DNA from: JBGPJO01 sp964348535
GTDB lineage: Bacteria > Patescibacteriota > Minisyncoccia > Phycocordibacterales > JAKFXT01
DNA: 6,003 nt
Reading direction: 5' to 3'
Assembly (NCBI GenBank): GCA_964348535.1
Contig: CAYGDB010000039.1
Span: 1 to 6,003 of the forward strand
In this document: positions 5,375-6,003 of the stretch, piece after piece
How the letters are laid out: every line of letters begins with the position of its first letter
How positions within the stretch are numbered: position 1 is the stretch's first letter
Notes under the pieces: model-generated
What the model saw: the letters and a program-made list of their open reading frames with translations, nothing else
What the model was told of the DNA's origin: nothing
Database searches by the model: none
Translations under genes and position numbers: made by a program

Positions 5375-5902
5375 CTATATATATGTAGTTCCAAACAGCA
5401 AGGGAATAGAAATGAATGTTAAACAGAAGTAAAGTAGCAATTGGATGATATAAGATATCTTCCCCCAACTCCTATCAAACCCAATGCATGCGAATACGTA
5501 TGCGCCCAATACGAGTAACACTAATGCCAAGAAATATACAGTAAAAACAAAACCTCCGAGTCCCATACTATTACTATAAACACCAATCAAGACAACTGCA
5601 AAGAGTGGCAAAGGTATCATAACGAGCACGGGGGTCAATACGAGAACAGTGATGAAATCAAGCAACTTTTGCTTGGTAGGTCTGAAAAATTTTACGAGTT
5701 CTCTCTCTTTCCTGTCGAAAAACAAAATAAAAAAATAAGAAAGAATAGAAAAAAAGAAAAAAAGAAACAGGTATAGCAACATCCCTGAAAGAGGGTAGCC
5801 AGCTATAAATTTTTCATACTTGCTGTATAACAACCAAGTAGCGGTCGAGAGTAAGACCACAAACATAGCTACTCGAATTGGTAATGATATAACTTTGAAC
5901 AT
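5375..5902 (-). CDS. hypothetical multi-pass membrane protein (175 aa)
   Basis: I do not recognise the family. The protein is very hydrophobic, with about five predicted membrane segments at roughly residues 8-25, 40-62, 82-108, 115-140 and 150-170. Between the second and third is a basic charged loop (DRKERELVKFFRPTKQK, 63-79), which by the positive-inside rule is probably cytoplasmic. A second short charged loop (FDRSWGK) precedes the last segment. There are no visible catalytic motifs, no cysteine pairs and no signal-peptidase site. The ATG start is supported by a strong promoter match placed directly before it; there is no Shine-Dalgarno. It appears to be transcribed alone, ending in TAG with a strong hairpin behind it. 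Being next to ribosomal genes says nothing firm about function. Its codon use and base composition look somewhat more AT-rich than the ribosomal genes by eye, which may only reflect its hydrophobic composition. Confidence 0.75.
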   Translation of the reverse strand: MFKVISLPIRVAMFVVLLSTATWLLYSKYEKFIAGYPLSGMLLYLFLFFFFSILSYFFILFFDRKERELVKFFRPTKQKLLDFITVLVLTPVLVMIPLPLFAVVLIGVYSNSMGLGGFVFTVYFLALVLLVLGAYVFACIGFDRSWGKISYIIQLLLYFCLTFISIPLLFGTTYI

Positions 5903-5909
5903 AATGATA

Positions 5910-5938
5910 ATGATAAATTACTTTAGGCATACTGTCAA
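5910..5938 (-). promoter_or_regulatory. strong sigma70-type promoter of the 5375-5902 gene, predicted leaderless
   Basis: On the minus strand there is a perfect -35 TTGACA (5938-5933), a 17-base spacer and the -10 TATCAT (5915-5910, 5 of 6). Only 7 bases (TATCATT) separate the -10 from the ATG at 5902, so transcription should start at 5903 or on the A of the ATG. The TATCAT sequence is repeated in those 7 bases, but the second copy is too far from the -35 to serve as its -10. This is the best promoter match in the window. Confidence 0.72.
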
Positions 5939-6003
5939 AACCATGTACGGGTAAATTCCCTAGTGAAATGCAATTGCTTTTAATAATGAAACCCTAGGTA
6001 TTC

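Noticed and set aside
5958..5997. CCCTAG repeated at 5958 and 5992, and the palindrome GCAATTGC at 5970-5977, near the right edge
   Set aside because: Six-base repeats and an eight-base palindrome are expected by chance; the stretch 5939-6003 otherwise shows no gene or clear signal and is cut by the window edge.

Overview
The window looks like a piece of chromosome from a small-genome bacterium of the Candidate Phyla Radiation (Patescibacteria), most likely a Parcubacteria-type lineage. This is inferred from a short EF-Ts (192 aa), a short RF1 (320 aa), the tight L31 - RF1 - S2 - EF-Ts order, AT-rich lysine-heavy proteins and scarce Shine-Dalgarno sequences. It is not proven by any single marker. 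UGA works as a normal stop here (prfA ends in TGA), so the UGA=Gly code of Gracilibacteria/SR1 does not apply.

Everything annotated is on the minus strand, so transcription runs from high to low coordinates. The order is: a multi-pass membrane protein of unknown function (5902-5375); a 10-bp hairpin; rplY for ribosomal protein bL25/CTC (5272-4634) with an intrinsic terminator just behind it; a secreted coiled-coil protein with a C-terminal lytic transglycosylase domain (4573-3257); rpmE for zinc-type bL31 (3202-2966); prfA for release factor 1 (2925-1963); rpsB for uS2 (1902-1132); tsf for EF-Ts (1091-513); a small unknown membrane protein (467-78); and the 5' part of a tRNA-Thr(UGU) cut by the left window edge (52-1). 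No gap exceeds about 100 bases.

Most of the window is translation machinery: two large-subunit proteins, one small-subunit protein, a release factor, an elongation factor and a tRNA. The exception with a recognisable role is the predicted peptidoglycan enzyme, which joins a PcsB/CwlO-like coiled coil to a lytic transglycosylase domain. The two membrane proteins flanking the set are unrecognised.

The most interesting regulatory signal is promoter placement. Sigma70-like -35/-10 pairs lie so close to the start codons of the 5902 gene, rpsB, rplY and (within about 4 nt) rpmE that the predicted transcripts would begin at or next to the AUG, giving leaderless mRNAs. The 5902 gene has the best case, TTGACA-17-TATCAT. 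By contrast prfA, an internal gene, has a clear GGTGAG Shine-Dalgarno that favours a TTG start. prfA also ends in a duplicated set of in-frame stop codons. I found no clearly new multi-gene system, CRISPR array or mobile element.
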